Notes under the pieces: generated by a model
The model's input: only the letters and a program-made list of their open reading frames with translations
Told to the model about the DNA's origin: nothing
The model's database searches: none
DNA from: Streptococcus suis
GTDB taxonomy: Bacteria > Bacillota > Bacilli > Lactobacillales > Streptococcaceae
Assembly (NCBI RefSeq): GCF_017601095.1
Contig: NZ_JAGFUX010000007.1
Span: forward strand, 1 to 64,000
Length of the DNA stretch: 64,000 nt
Direction of reading: 5' to 3'
Made by a program: the position numbers and the translations under genes
Shown here: one piece after another, positions 43,135-51,385 of the stretch
How positions within the stretch are numbered: position 1 is the first letter of the stretch
Layout of the letters: every line of letters begins with the position of its first letter

Positions 43135-43305
43135 ATGAGAAAAAAACGTGGAATTATAAAATTAGTTACATTTGTATTACTAGGTGTTTTTACGTTTAGT
43201 AATACAATTCCTTACCAACAGTTTATTCAGAAGGATAAACAATTGGAGATTCGAGTAGAATCACAAAAGAAGTCTGATGGTCTTGATGTTGGGAAAGCTG
43301 ATTGA
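43135..43305 (+). CDS. phrA: PhrA-like signalling peptide precursor
   Basis: A 56-codon frame follows an AAAGGGG ribosome site. It encodes a basic start (MRKKRGIIK), a hydrophobic export segment (LVTFVLLGVFTFS), a hydrophilic pro-region and the end SDGLDVGKAD. From memory, the S. pneumoniae PhrA precursor is also 56 residues and its active C-terminal decapeptide is SNGLDVGKAD, one residue different. The peptide would be exported, trimmed, re-imported by an oligopeptide permease and bound by the TprA-like protein encoded next to it. Confidence 0.88.
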   Translation: MRKKRGIIKLVTFVLLGVFTFSNTIPYQQFIQKDKQLEIRVESQKKSDGLDVGKAD

Positions 43306-43619
43306 TTTCGTATTCTTTTAAAATTCAACTATTTAGAGAAAGGTATTCTGATGAGAGCTTGTAACAATACCAGATAGATATAAGAATGGAGATGTTTGAT
43401 AAGATGCTTTCATAGCTAACCAACTGTTGAAAATTATGAGTTACAAAATCTAAAGTATTTAAGATTGGTTTATAAAATTAGGTCTCTGTCTGTAGAAAGG
43501 AGCGTGCAGTTAGAAAGGAGGAAAAAATAGGATACTATAATTCAGACTGAGATTTCTAATTAAAATATGTAGTTGCATTTCGCTTATTTTCATAATATTC
43601 TATTCAGAGGAGTAATAAT
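43306..43619. other. intergenic region between phrA-like and bacteriocin genes
   Basis: No gene was recognised. An AGAAAGGAGG ribosome-site-like sequence near 43,514 has no ATG behind it and may be the trace of a lost small gene. A TATAAT at 43,536 and a TTGCAT-17-TATTCT pair at 43,573-43,601 are weak promoter candidates for the bacteriocin gene. Confidence 0.4.
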
Positions 43620-43916
43620 ATGTTAAAAATTAGAAAAGTAGTTGCATCATCCCTTGCCGTTTTGGCATTTAGTTTGGCTCTTCCTGTTTTGGCGGTTTCT
43701 CATCGTGGTGGCGATTGGAACTATGGAGGCCACCATAATCCGAATAATTGGGGAGCATTCTCGAACTATTATCACGGATCACAGTATCACTGGTCTTATG
43801 TTGGTAGTACGGCACGAAATAATCAAAGAACAGCTTACGCAGGAGCACGTAGCACTTCATATGCGTTTATCAATACGAATGTTGGGGAACATGTTGTATT
43901 TGATGCAGGGTGGTAA
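43620..43916 (+). CDS. lactococcin-972-family bacteriocin precursor
   Basis: The 98-residue precursor has a Sec signal peptide (hydrophobic residues 8-24, cleavage likely after PVLA at 25). The mature part is rich in Gly, His, Asn, Tyr and Trp (HRGGDWNYGG, GSQYHWSYVG, VVFDAGW), as in lactococcin 972. Lactococcin 972 blocks septum formation by binding lipid II. A GAGGAG ribosome site precedes the ATG. A strong terminator follows and the dedicated ABC transporter genes come next, the standard layout of this bacteriocin family. Confidence 0.88.
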   Translation: MLKIRKVVASSLAVLAFSLALPVLAVSHRGGDWNYGGHHNPNNWGAFSNYYHGSQYHWSYVGSTARNNQRTAYAGARSTSYAFINTNVGEHVVFDAGW

Positions 43917-43970
43917 GGAATAACTTGAGATAAATTCCTTTATCAGTAGCATTAGTAAGCTTGTTAGTCT

Positions 43971-44005
43971 ATAGAGGGCAGGATTATTTCTGTCCTCTAT
44001 TTTTA
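43971..44005 (+). terminator. terminator between bacteriocin and transporter genes
   Basis: ATAGAGGGCAG and CTGTCCTCTAT form an 11-pair stem (one G-T pair) with an 8-base loop, followed by TTTTT. Partial read-through would give much bacteriocin mRNA and little transporter mRNA. Confidence 0.85.
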
Positions 44006-44021
44006 GAATAAAGGACACACT

Positions 44022-46037
44022 ATGAAAAAACTATTTCTATTGTTATCCAACCTGCTTGCTAGTTTGTTCTTTGTTTGGGTATTTACCATTTGGAGTGATA
44101 CATATGTCTCCCATTATTACCCAAACGTTGTGGTACGTGATTCTTCCCCTGAAACAACTTTTCAGCATGTTGCTACACGCTTGGAAAAACTAGCAGAAGA
44201 AACGGATAGTTTTATTGCGATTCAACACCAAGATCCTAACTCAGAAGGTACTACAGTTTTTTCTTATACGACCTTTGGGGACGGAAAGTTGCCTGATGGG
44301 CTTCAGGAAAGAAAGCTTGAAGACGCTCAAAGTAGCAGTGTTGAAACAAACTATTTTGTATTCGATGGACACCTAGATATTCACTTGCTAAGGGAGGAGC
44401 TAAGTCAACTTGGCTTGACTAACATGCACCTGACAATTCCATCTAAACTATCTACGTTAATGGCTATCTTTAGTAACGGATTTCAGTTAATCAGTCTATT
44501 GATTTTCATCTTAACCTTTGGAGCACTGACATTAATTAGTCAAATTAGCCAATTACGGTCGTCGGGCATTCGCCTCATTTCAGGAGAGAAACGGTGGTCC
44601 ATTTTCCTTAGACCAGTTGGTGAGGATTTGAAAGGGATAGCTGTTGGTTTCAGTTTAGCTGGCGTGCTCGCCATTCTTATGCAAAAAATTCTGTCGCTTC
44701 CAACGGAATCCCTGATGACCATAGGAGCAGGATTGCTCAGTTATAATCTCATCTTGATGTTAATCTCTCTATTTTTCGCTCAACTCTTCGCAGTTGGGAT
44801 AAAAAAGATACACCTGATGCAGATTATAAAAGGGCAAGTGCCTGTCAGAGGAATCATTAGTTTGATTTTAATCGGTCAACTATTTGCGGTTATTATTGTG
44901 ATGCTGGGAATAGGAAGTAGCTTAAAGTATTCCCAAGCTTGGCAGCAGCATCGGATAGGAGAAGAGGCCTGGAGTCAGGAAAGACAGCTGGTTATCTTAT
45001 CAACCAGCCGTGAAGGAATGAGTCCTGGTTTTGATGAACAAGCTCAAAGGCAACTCAGAACTTGGTATCAATTGATGGATCTGGCTGTTTCAGAACAAAA
45101 GGCCTTCTTATCTAGACACCAGTTAATTGACCGTACTTTGCAAAATGGCATGGCTTCCTCCAAGAACTTGACAACCTCTACAGAATGGCACGATTACAGC
45201 CCGAATGGGAATATTCTTATCGTCACACCGCAATACTTGGAGCGTCAAAACATTCCTGTAGATACAACCATTGAGCAAAAGATGAATCACCTTGATGTAG
45301 GGGAGTTTGTCTTATTGTTGCCTGAACACCTCCGTTTAGAGGAAGAGCAGTACAAGTCTATTTTTGAAGACGACTTAACCAGCCGCATGTCTAGTCAAGA
45401 TGAACGACAGCAAATGACTGCTACGGTAGGTTATTTGGAATCAGGTCAGGATCGTTTTGTGTATAATACGACCCCTATTTCTTACCAGCAGTTTTTGAAA
45501 GATCCAATCATCATTGTTGTGACACCACATTCAACTGGCCCACAGTCCATTATGTTTTGGTTAGACGCAGTACAGAACTATGTTCTCTTTAATCAATTGT
45601 CTGATGCCCAGGAGCTTATCCAGAGACAAGGCATTGAAAATTGGGTCTCAGAAATGAAAACAGGTTACCACAACTACATCACATTATTGGATAATATCAA
45701 GAGGGAACGTTGGGTAATGCTAGCAGGAGCTGTGCTTGGGATTGCAACTTCAATCTTGTTGTTTAACACTATGAATAGGCTCTACTTTGAAGAATTTAGA
45801 CGTGCCATTTTTATCAAACGCATTGCAGGTCTCAGTTTCTTAGAAATCCATCGCACTTATCTCTTTGCTCAACTGGGTGTGTTTTTACTGGGATTTGTTG
45901 CGAGTGTATTACTTCAGGTAGAGATAGTAGTTGCTTTCTTAGTCTTGTTACTCTTTACTGGTCTATCTCTTTTACAGTTACATGTCCAAATGCAGAAAGA
46001 AAACAAGATGTCCATGCTTGTTTTGAAGGGAGGTTAA
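44022..46037 (+). CDS. bacteriocin-associated ABC transporter permease (DUF1430 type)
   Basis: The 671-residue membrane protein has an N-terminal helix (residues 4-24), an extracytoplasmic region, helices near 150-175, 200-260 and 280-300, a second large external domain, and three final helices (about 565-655). This is the build of the DUF1430 permeases encoded with lactococcin-972-like bacteriocins. With the ATPase after it, it is thought to give self-immunity. No signal for a peptidase domain is present, so it is not a processing exporter. Confidence 0.85.
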   Translation: MKKLFLLLSNLLASLFFVWVFTIWSDTYVSHYYPNVVVRDSSPETTFQHVATRLEKLAEETDSFIAIQHQDPNSEGTTVFSYTTFGDGKLPDGLQERKLEDAQSSSVETNYFVFDGHLDIHLLREELSQLGLTNMHLTIPSKLSTLMAIFSNGFQLISLLIFILTFGALTLISQISQLRSSGIRLISGEKRWSIFLRPVGEDLKGIAVGFSLAGVLAILMQKILSLPTESLMTIGAGLLSYNLILMLISLFFAQLFAVGIKKIHLMQIIKGQVPVRGIISLILIGQLFAVIIVMLGIGSSLKYSQAWQQHRIGEEAWSQERQLVILSTSREGMSPGFDEQAQRQLRTWYQLMDLAVSEQKAFLSRHQLIDRTLQNGMASSKNLTTSTEWHDYSPNGNILIVTPQYLERQNIPVDTTIEQKMNHLDVGEFVLLLPEHLRLEEEQYKSIFEDDLTSRMSSQDERQQMTATVGYLESGQDRFVYNTTPISYQQFLKDPIIIVVTPHSTGPQSIMFWLDAVQNYVLFNQLSDAQELIQRQGIENWVSEMKTGYHNYITLLDNIKRERWVMLAGAVLGIATSILLFNTMNRLYFEEFRRAIFIKRIAGLSFLEIHRTYLFAQLGVFLLGFVASVLLQVEIVVAFLVLLLFTGLSLLQLHVQMQKENKMSMLVLKGG

Positions 46038-46038
46038 T

Positions 46039-46671
46039 ATGATTGAACTTAAACGGGTAAGTAAGTCTTTTGGAGAAAGAGAGCTGTTTTCGAATCTTTC
46101 AATGACATTTGAGGCTGGGAAAGTCTATGCCTTGATCGGTTCAAGCGGTAGTGGGAAAACAACCTTAATGAACATGATGGGGAAATTAGAACCTTATGAT
46201 GGGAAGATTTTTTACCGAGGTAAAGACTTGGCCAGTTATAAGTCGAGTGATTTTTTCCGTCACGAATTGGGTTACCTCTTCCAGAACTTTGGCTTGATTG
46301 AAAATCAAACCATAGAAGAAAACCTTAAACTAGGTCTCGTTGGTCAAAAGTTGAGTCGGTCGGAGCAACGATTGAAACAGAAGCAGGCCTTAGAACAGGT
46401 CGGTCTGTCTTACCTTGACCTCAATAAACGTATTTTTGAGTTATCTGGCGGAGAGTCGCAGCGGGTTGCTTTGGCAAAAGTTATCTTAAAGAATCCACCC
46501 TTTATTGTGGCAGATGAACCGACGGCTTCCATAGATCCGGCAACCTCTCAGTTGATTATGGAGATATTGTTGTCTCTTAGAGATGATAATCGGCTAATCA
46601 TTATCGCGACCCACAATCCGACAATCTGGGAAATGGCTGATGAAGTGGTCACTATGGATAGTCTGAAATAA
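46039..46671 (+). CDS. bacteriocin-associated ABC transporter ATPase
   Basis: The 210-residue ATPase has Walker A GSSGSGKTT near residue 34, a Q-loop (LFQNFG), signature LSGGESQR near 136, and Walker B FIVADEPTA near 158. It follows the permease by one base and belongs to the MacB/LolD-like group that works with large extracytoplasmic-domain permeases. It powers immunity to, or transport of, the lactococcin-like product. Confidence 0.92.
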   Translation: MIELKRVSKSFGERELFSNLSMTFEAGKVYALIGSSGSGKTTLMNMMGKLEPYDGKIFYRGKDLASYKSSDFFRHELGYLFQNFGLIENQTIEENLKLGLVGQKLSRSEQRLKQKQALEQVGLSYLDLNKRIFELSGGESQRVALAKVILKNPPFIVADEPTASIDPATSQLIMEILLSLRDDNRLIIIATHNPTIWEMADEVVTMDSLK

Positions 46672-46811
46672 CCCCCCCTGGTTCAATAGCATTTGTAAGT
46701 TACCGAAATATTATCTTGACTTGATACTTAAAGTTAATTTAGGATTGAAGTTTATTAATTTTAGGGGAACTTCGGTCAAATAAAGGAAGAAATACTGAAG
46801 AGGAAGCTAGA

Positions 46812-47087
46812 ATGAAAAAATTTGAGAATTATATTATTGAAAAACCATGTGATTCTAATTCAGATAAACTGCAAAAAATCTTAATAATTGAAAGTTTGGT
46901 AGATGATATTTTGCAAATTTCACTTAGAGTCAATAATAGTGTAGAAGAGATTTTCCTCCTACAGCCGTTTCAAAAGAAATATTATCCATTGGGAGAAGAT
47001 GTTGCAGTTGAAAGTATGTTACTCACTGAAAAAAATAATTTTCAACTGAAAGATTTTGAAGAAGACTTTTCAAAAACAAAAAAATAA
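46812..47087 (+). CDS. small protein of unknown function behind the bacteriocin transporter
   Basis: The 91-residue soluble acidic protein (MKKFENYIIEKPCDSNSDKLQ..., ending EEDFSKTKK) follows a GAGGAAG ribosome site and is closed by a strong terminator. No family was recognised. A role in the bacteriocin locus is possible from position only; a 140-base gap separates it from the ATPase gene. Confidence 0.55.
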   Translation: MKKFENYIIEKPCDSNSDKLQKILIIESLVDDILQISLRVNNSVEEIFLLQPFQKKYYPLGEDVAVESMLLTEKNNFQLKDFEEDFSKTKK

Positions 47088-47103
47088 TTAAAGAATAAGA
47101 GAG

Positions 47104-47140
47104 AAGCAACAAGTCAGAATAAGCTTGTTGCTTTTATTTT
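47104..47140 (+). terminator. terminator after the small protein gene
   Basis: AAGCAACAAG and CTTGTTGCTT form a perfect 10-base stem with a 10-base loop followed by TTTATTTT. It ends the bacteriocin region. Confidence 0.88.
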
Positions 47141-47463
47141 GGTACGATGACCGTCGTGTAGAAAATCTGAGGTAGAAGTTCTCTAAATCACCTATTACCA
47201 GTTAACTAAATAGCGATACACAAGTCATACCATTCCTAATGTGGTGTGAAGTAGTGATAGCAAATTCCATATTCTATGGAAACGTAACTTCAAAGTGTAT
47301 ACAGTCGATGAGGTGGATTAAACTTCCAAATCCAAATGGGTGATTGCATTTATTGTCTTTTGTTTCGGGTTAATTTATTAAATTTGATTTTTTTTATGCG
47401 TATTCTGCATAAAAAACTGATTTTGAATTTTCCCGAATTACAATAATAGTTAGAGGAATTTTA
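47141..47463. other. intergenic region without a gene
   Basis: No coding frame with a ribosome site was seen. The only clear structure is the inverted repeat at 47,390-47,416 near its right end. Confidence 0.5.
47390..47416. promoter_or_regulatory. inverted repeat before the Cro/CI-type gene
   Basis: TTTTTTATGC and GCATAAAAAA are perfect 10-base arms around a 7-base loop, about 48 bases before the small HTH gene. It could be an operator for that protein or a two-way terminator. Confidence 0.5.
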
Positions 47464-47658
47464 ATGTATATCAGATTGAAAAATTTAAGAGAGGACAAAG
47501 ATTTAACTCAGGCTCAAGTAGCAGAATATCTACACTGTTCACAATCAGCGTATTCTAGAATTGAGAGTGGTAAGCAAGATGTCCCAACTTCATTTCTAAA
47601 GCAACTAGCAAGATTATATAAAGTAACTACAGATTATCTTTTAGAGATGGATAAATAA
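47464..47658 (+). CDS. small XRE-family (Cro/CI-like) regulator
   Basis: The 64 residues are a single helix-turn-helix domain (LTQAQVAEYLHCSQSAYSRIESGKQ) with nothing added, as in the small regulators near recombinase genes of Gram-positive integrative elements. A TTAGAGGAAT ribosome site precedes it. It likely controls the excision genes downstream; an inverted repeat just upstream may be its operator. Confidence 0.85.
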   Translation: MYIRLKNLREDKDLTQAQVAEYLHCSQSAYSRIESGKQDVPTSFLKQLARLYKVTTDYLLEMDK

Positions 47659-47662
47659 AAAT

Positions 47663-47945
47663 ATTAATCATCTGAAGCATTAATCATCCGAGGCTCCTTG
47701 ACAACTGAATAAACCAAAGTGGGACGTTAATCATTTGTGAAGCAAGTTAGTTGGATGCGCAGTGATATGAGCGAGAATTATCGGCTATAAAATAGGTTGG
47801 TCACCTATCTGCCATGAGACAAATGAGGACAATGATACTTCTGAACGTTCAGGCTGCCATCGAGAAAGGACAGCGGGTGAAACTCCCATGAAGAACTTAA
47901 CCAGTTCTACCTACAGAGGTCAAAATTTTAAGTAAAGGAAAAAAC
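47663..47945 (+). promoter_or_regulatory. structured leader region before the recombinase operon
   Basis: Three related direct repeats begin the region (ATTAATCATCTGAAGC, ATTAATCATCCGAGGC and GTTAATCATTTGTGAAGC at 47,663, 47,679 and 47,726), with a TTGACA at 47,698. Several short inverted repeats follow: ATAGGT/ACCTAT, the palindrome CTGAACGTTCAG, and GAACT/AGTTC. There is no convincing gene. It may hold protein-binding repeats and a folded untranslated RNA controlling the recombinases. Confidence 0.5.
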
Positions 47946-47949
47946 GTTT

Positions 47950-48090
47950 ATGGAAAAAATACAAACAGGTGCGGAATTACCGCAGATTGTGATTGAGGGA
48001 TATAAGGTTACAGTACAAGTAAGTGATCAGCCGCTAAGTCTTACAGATATTTTAGATGATTTGCTGGGGCGACAGCTTGAAAAAATTTGA
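47950..48090 (+). CDS. 46-residue protein before the serine recombinases
   Basis: A short frame after AAGTAAAGGA encodes MEKIQTGAELPQIVIEGYKV, a small beta-rich protein ending LTDILDDLLGRQLEKI. Similar tiny proteins precede recombinase sets in Gram-positive integrative elements. A role as a recombination directionality factor or as a translated leader is possible but not shown. The next gene starts about 100 bases later. Confidence 0.6.
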   Translation: MEKIQTGAELPQIVIEGYKVTVQVSDQPLSLTDILDDLLGRQLEKI

Positions 48091-48188
48091 GTTTTTAGCG
48101 GACAAGTCTTTATAAATTATGTAAAATAGAATAGTAGAACCTCAGTCCTTAATTGGTAAGCACCTAAACACTAATTAAGGAGATAAAC

Positions 48189-49766
48189 ATGACACAAGCC
48201 TGTATTTATTTACGCTTATCACGTGATGATGGGGATAATGTGGAAAGCAATTCCATCATCAACCAACGCTCGCTCCTGCGAGACTTCGCTAGAAATCACG
48301 AGTTCACGATTTTAGAAGAATTTGTTGATGATGGTATTAGTGGATTAACATTTAATCGTCCTGACTTTAAACGTATGATGGGTATGGTGAATGATAAGAT
48401 CATTGATACCATAATTGTCAAGGACTTGTCACGCTTTGGTCGGGATTACATTGAAACTGGAAAGTACCTCCAGCGAATTTTTCCTTCTATGGGAGTTAGG
48501 TTTATCTCGGTTAATGATCACTATGATAGTATGACCGCAGACACCAATGAAACTCACTTGATTATGCCTATCAAAAGTCTTATCAATGATAGTTACTGTC
48601 GAGACATTTCAACCAAAGTTAGGAGTACTCAAAAAGCCAAACGACAAAAGGGCGAGTTTATTGGAGCTTTTGCCCCTTATGGCTATCGCAAAGATGAAAA
48701 GCAACGGAATCATCTAGTGGTTGATGAGAATGTACGCCCTACTATTGAGAAAATCTTTGCTCTTAAATTAGAGGGATATTCGTCAAACGCTATCGCAGGC
48801 TTTCTTAACCAGGCAGGGATAGAAACTCCCTTGCAAAGTAAGAAAGCCTGTCAGGAAAAGATTAAAGGCTTTTACGGGCATAGCTATAAATGGGACACGA
48901 AAATGGTCAATCGTATTTTGACAAATCGTGTCTATACAGGTAGTTTGGAACAGGGGAAGCAAACCAAACTTAATTACAAGTCTCAAAAGTCTGTAGCTGT
49001 GAATCCAGAAGATTGGGTTCGGGTTGACGATACGCATGAAGCCATTATCTCAAAAAGTACGTTCGAGATAGCCAATAATCTCTTACTCAGGGATGTCAAG
49101 CACGGGAAGAAGCTACCTGACCTCTTTGCAGGATTATTATTTTGCAGCGAATGTCAGGCTCAGCTTGTACAACGAAAACTCCGCTATAAGGACAAAGAGA
49201 CTGTTCAATATATTTGTAGCACCTACAATAATGGACGAGGCTGCAGTCGCCATGCAATCAAGCAAGAGAGATTGCTTGACTTAGTATCGACCTTTATTCA
49301 TCAACACCTTGACTGGAAGTCTTTTCTGATTAAAGCCGTTCCTGATTATTTAGACCAAGAACAGTTTTTGGAAGTTGATTTTACTTCTTTGCTTGCGAAT
49401 CGCAAGAAGTATGAACAGTTGCTCCAGTCACTGTACTTGGATTTAGACGACGGTTTGATTAATGATACAGAATACCAAGAGTTTCAGCGAAGCTATCGCA
49501 AAAAGCTAAAGCATATTGAAGACACCATCATTCAAAAGAAAGCACTAGCTCAAACTCTGTATGACAAACTTCAGGATAAGGAACGGTGGTTAAATCAGTT
49601 GAGTGAAATCCAAAAAGATAAAGAACTCAATCGTCTCACTTTAGTGACCTTACTTGATCGGATTGTCATTCATGAGAATCAGGAGTTGACCTTGGTATTT
49701 CATGATGTGGCAGAACTAGAAGTCCTCCAGCAGTTTTCTCATAGAGAAACGGAGGTGGTGATCTAA
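48189..49766 (+). CDS. large serine recombinase 1
   Basis: The 525 residues hold a resolvase catalytic domain (YLRLSRDDGDN with nucleophile Ser11; KDLSRFGRDYIETG), a recombinase domain, and a zinc ribbon with four Cys (LFCSECQAQL ... YICSTYNNGRGCSR). A long coiled-coil tail follows. Such enzymes insert and excise elements with only a few shared bases at the crossover. It is first of three recombinase genes, and its stop overlaps the next start by one base (TAATG). Confidence 0.93.
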   Translation: MTQACIYLRLSRDDGDNVESNSIINQRSLLRDFARNHEFTILEEFVDDGISGLTFNRPDFKRMMGMVNDKIIDTIIVKDLSRFGRDYIETGKYLQRIFPSMGVRFISVNDHYDSMTADTNETHLIMPIKSLINDSYCRDISTKVRSTQKAKRQKGEFIGAFAPYGYRKDEKQRNHLVVDENVRPTIEKIFALKLEGYSSNAIAGFLNQAGIETPLQSKKACQEKIKGFYGHSYKWDTKMVNRILTNRVYTGSLEQGKQTKLNYKSQKSVAVNPEDWVRVDDTHEAIISKSTFEIANNLLLRDVKHGKKLPDLFAGLLFCSECQAQLVQRKLRYKDKETVQYICSTYNNGRGCSRHAIKQERLLDLVSTFIHQHLDWKSFLIKAVPDYLDQEQFLEVDFTSLLANRKKYEQLLQSLYLDLDDGLINDTEYQEFQRSYRKKLKHIEDTIIQKKALAQTLYDKLQDKERWLNQLSEIQKDKELNRLTLVTLLDRIVIHENQELTLVFHDVAELEVLQQFSHRETEVVI

Positions 49767-51385
49767 TGGCACGTACCAAGAACCGCTACCGCAAGGAAAC
49801 GATAATAGAAGAGGTATCACTTCAAACTTATCGTACAGGCATTTACATTCGCCTATCCAAAGAACGTACTGAAACCTGGAGAAACAAGTCGCAGTCCTTA
49901 GAGACACAAGAAAGCCTAGCTCGAGCTTTTGCTAAGGAGAAAGGGTTAACTGTAACCAAGTGTTACATCGACTATGAGTATTCTGGGACAAACTTTAATC
50001 GACCTGCCTACCAGGACATGATGGATGACCTCAAAAAAGGGATTATCAACTGTATCTTGATTAGGGACTTATCCCGTTTGGGTCGTAACTACATTGAGAT
50101 GGGACGACTGATTGATAAAGTATTCCCCTTTATGGGGGTTCGCTTTATCTCAATCAATGATAATCTAGATACTCTCAATGGATTGGAAGATAAAAAATCC
50201 TTTGAGGTGGAAATTAAGAATTTGGTCAATGACCTTTATTCTAAGGATATTTCAAAGAAAGTTATGGCTTATCATATTCAGCAGGCTAGTCAAGGGTATT
50301 ATATTGGAACTTCTGCTCCGTATGGGTATCGCATTGACCGCAATGAAGCTGGTGCAAGGTTAGTCATAGATAATCAGGTTAGGCCAATTTTAGAGTTTGT
50401 TTTTCAAGAGGCAATCGAAGGTAAATCCATGCCTCAGATTACTGCTGAATTGAATCGTAGAGAAATTGCTGTACCTCACTCCTACCGTAAGACAGGTCAA
50501 TTATATAGAAGTGAGCAGGATACGAAAAGATGGCAAGCAGGAAATTTACTTCGTCTGATTAAGATGCCTGTTTACAGGGGAGACCTTGTTCAGCGAACAC
50601 GAAACAAATCCTTATCTGAAGATGACTATATCTATTTTGAAAATGCGCAGGAAGCTTATATCAGCAAAGATGACTACGAAAAAATTCTTCAGTATTCTGC
50701 TAGTCGTAAGTCTGTCAAAAAGACTGACCGAGTAAAAACTCCAAATCGCTATAAAGGTTTGATTTATGGTAAAACCAAATCAACTCAAATGGTTCGAAAG
50801 CGTCGCCATTTTTCAAATAATAAGTCTGATTATGATTACTATTACTTTATGGACTATCACTATGATTCAGAGACAGCTGAGAGAAAAAACGTTTATATCA
50901 GTGAAAATGCTCTGGATAAGATAGTAGTAGAGCTGATACAATCAGAAATGAAGCGTTTGGGAACAGTTGAGACATTGTTGCCACGGTTAGAAACTAAAAA
51001 GGAGGATTGTCTAAGGAAATATAGAAAGCAGTTGATGGTTCATAAACGCTCAGTAGTACAATGGAATGCTGAACTAAGCGATCTTTACGCTACTTACAGT
51101 CTTAACCGGTCTAAGCGAGAAGACTATCTTTCCAAAAAGAAAGAAATAAACTCAAAAATCAAAACCATTTCACAAGAATTATCCCAATGTGAAACTTCAA
51201 TAAAGCAGATTGAGGAGGAGCACGGTAAGCAGGTGAATTGGGTTAGACATCTAGCCAAGAGTAACAATCAAGCAGTTTTAACTGCAGAACTCTTAAATGC
51301 TTTAATAGAACGGATTGAAGTTGATGTGGACAAAACAGTCACAGTAACTTTTAACTGTCGAATCGGGGGGGACGAGCATGACTAA
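49766..51385 (+). CDS. large serine recombinase 2, zinc ribbon without cysteines
   Basis: The 539-residue protein has an N-terminal extension and then the catalytic domain (GIYIRLSKERTETW with Ser31; RDLSRLGRNYIEMG) and a recombinase domain. The place of the zinc ribbon (RYKGLIYGKTKSTQMVRKRRHFSNN..., residues about 330-365) lacks all four Cys, unlike its two neighbours. A coiled coil follows. Both catalytic and DNA-binding parts otherwise look intact. It overlaps the third recombinase gene by eight bases. It may be a helper subunit with altered DNA contact. Confidence 0.92.
   Translation: MARTKNRYRKETIIEEVSLQTYRTGIYIRLSKERTETWRNKSQSLETQESLARAFAKEKGLTVTKCYIDYEYSGTNFNRPAYQDMMDDLKKGIINCILIRDLSRLGRNYIEMGRLIDKVFPFMGVRFISINDNLDTLNGLEDKKSFEVEIKNLVNDLYSKDISKKVMAYHIQQASQGYYIGTSAPYGYRIDRNEAGARLVIDNQVRPILEFVFQEAIEGKSMPQITAELNRREIAVPHSYRKTGQLYRSEQDTKRWQAGNLLRLIKMPVYRGDLVQRTRNKSLSEDDYIYFENAQEAYISKDDYEKILQYSASRKSVKKTDRVKTPNRYKGLIYGKTKSTQMVRKRRHFSNNKSDYDYYYFMDYHYDSETAERKNVYISENALDKIVVELIQSEMKRLGTVETLLPRLETKKEDCLRKYRKQLMVHKRSVVQWNAELSDLYATYSLNRSKREDYLSKKKEINSKIKTISQELSQCETSIKQIEEEHGKQVNWVRHLAKSNNQAVLTAELLNALIERIEVDVDKTVTVTFNCRIGGDEHD

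Noticed and set aside
43642-43923. A 93-codon plus-strand frame overlapping the bacteriocin gene
   Set aside because: It is out of frame with the bacteriocin, which has a good ribosome site, a signal peptide and lactococcin-972 features; the other frame has neither.
44022-46671. Lantibiotic exporter of the kind controlled by TprA in pneumococcus
   Set aside because: The permease has no peptidase domain, there are no lanthipeptide synthase genes, and the neighbouring precursor is of the lactococcin-972 type.
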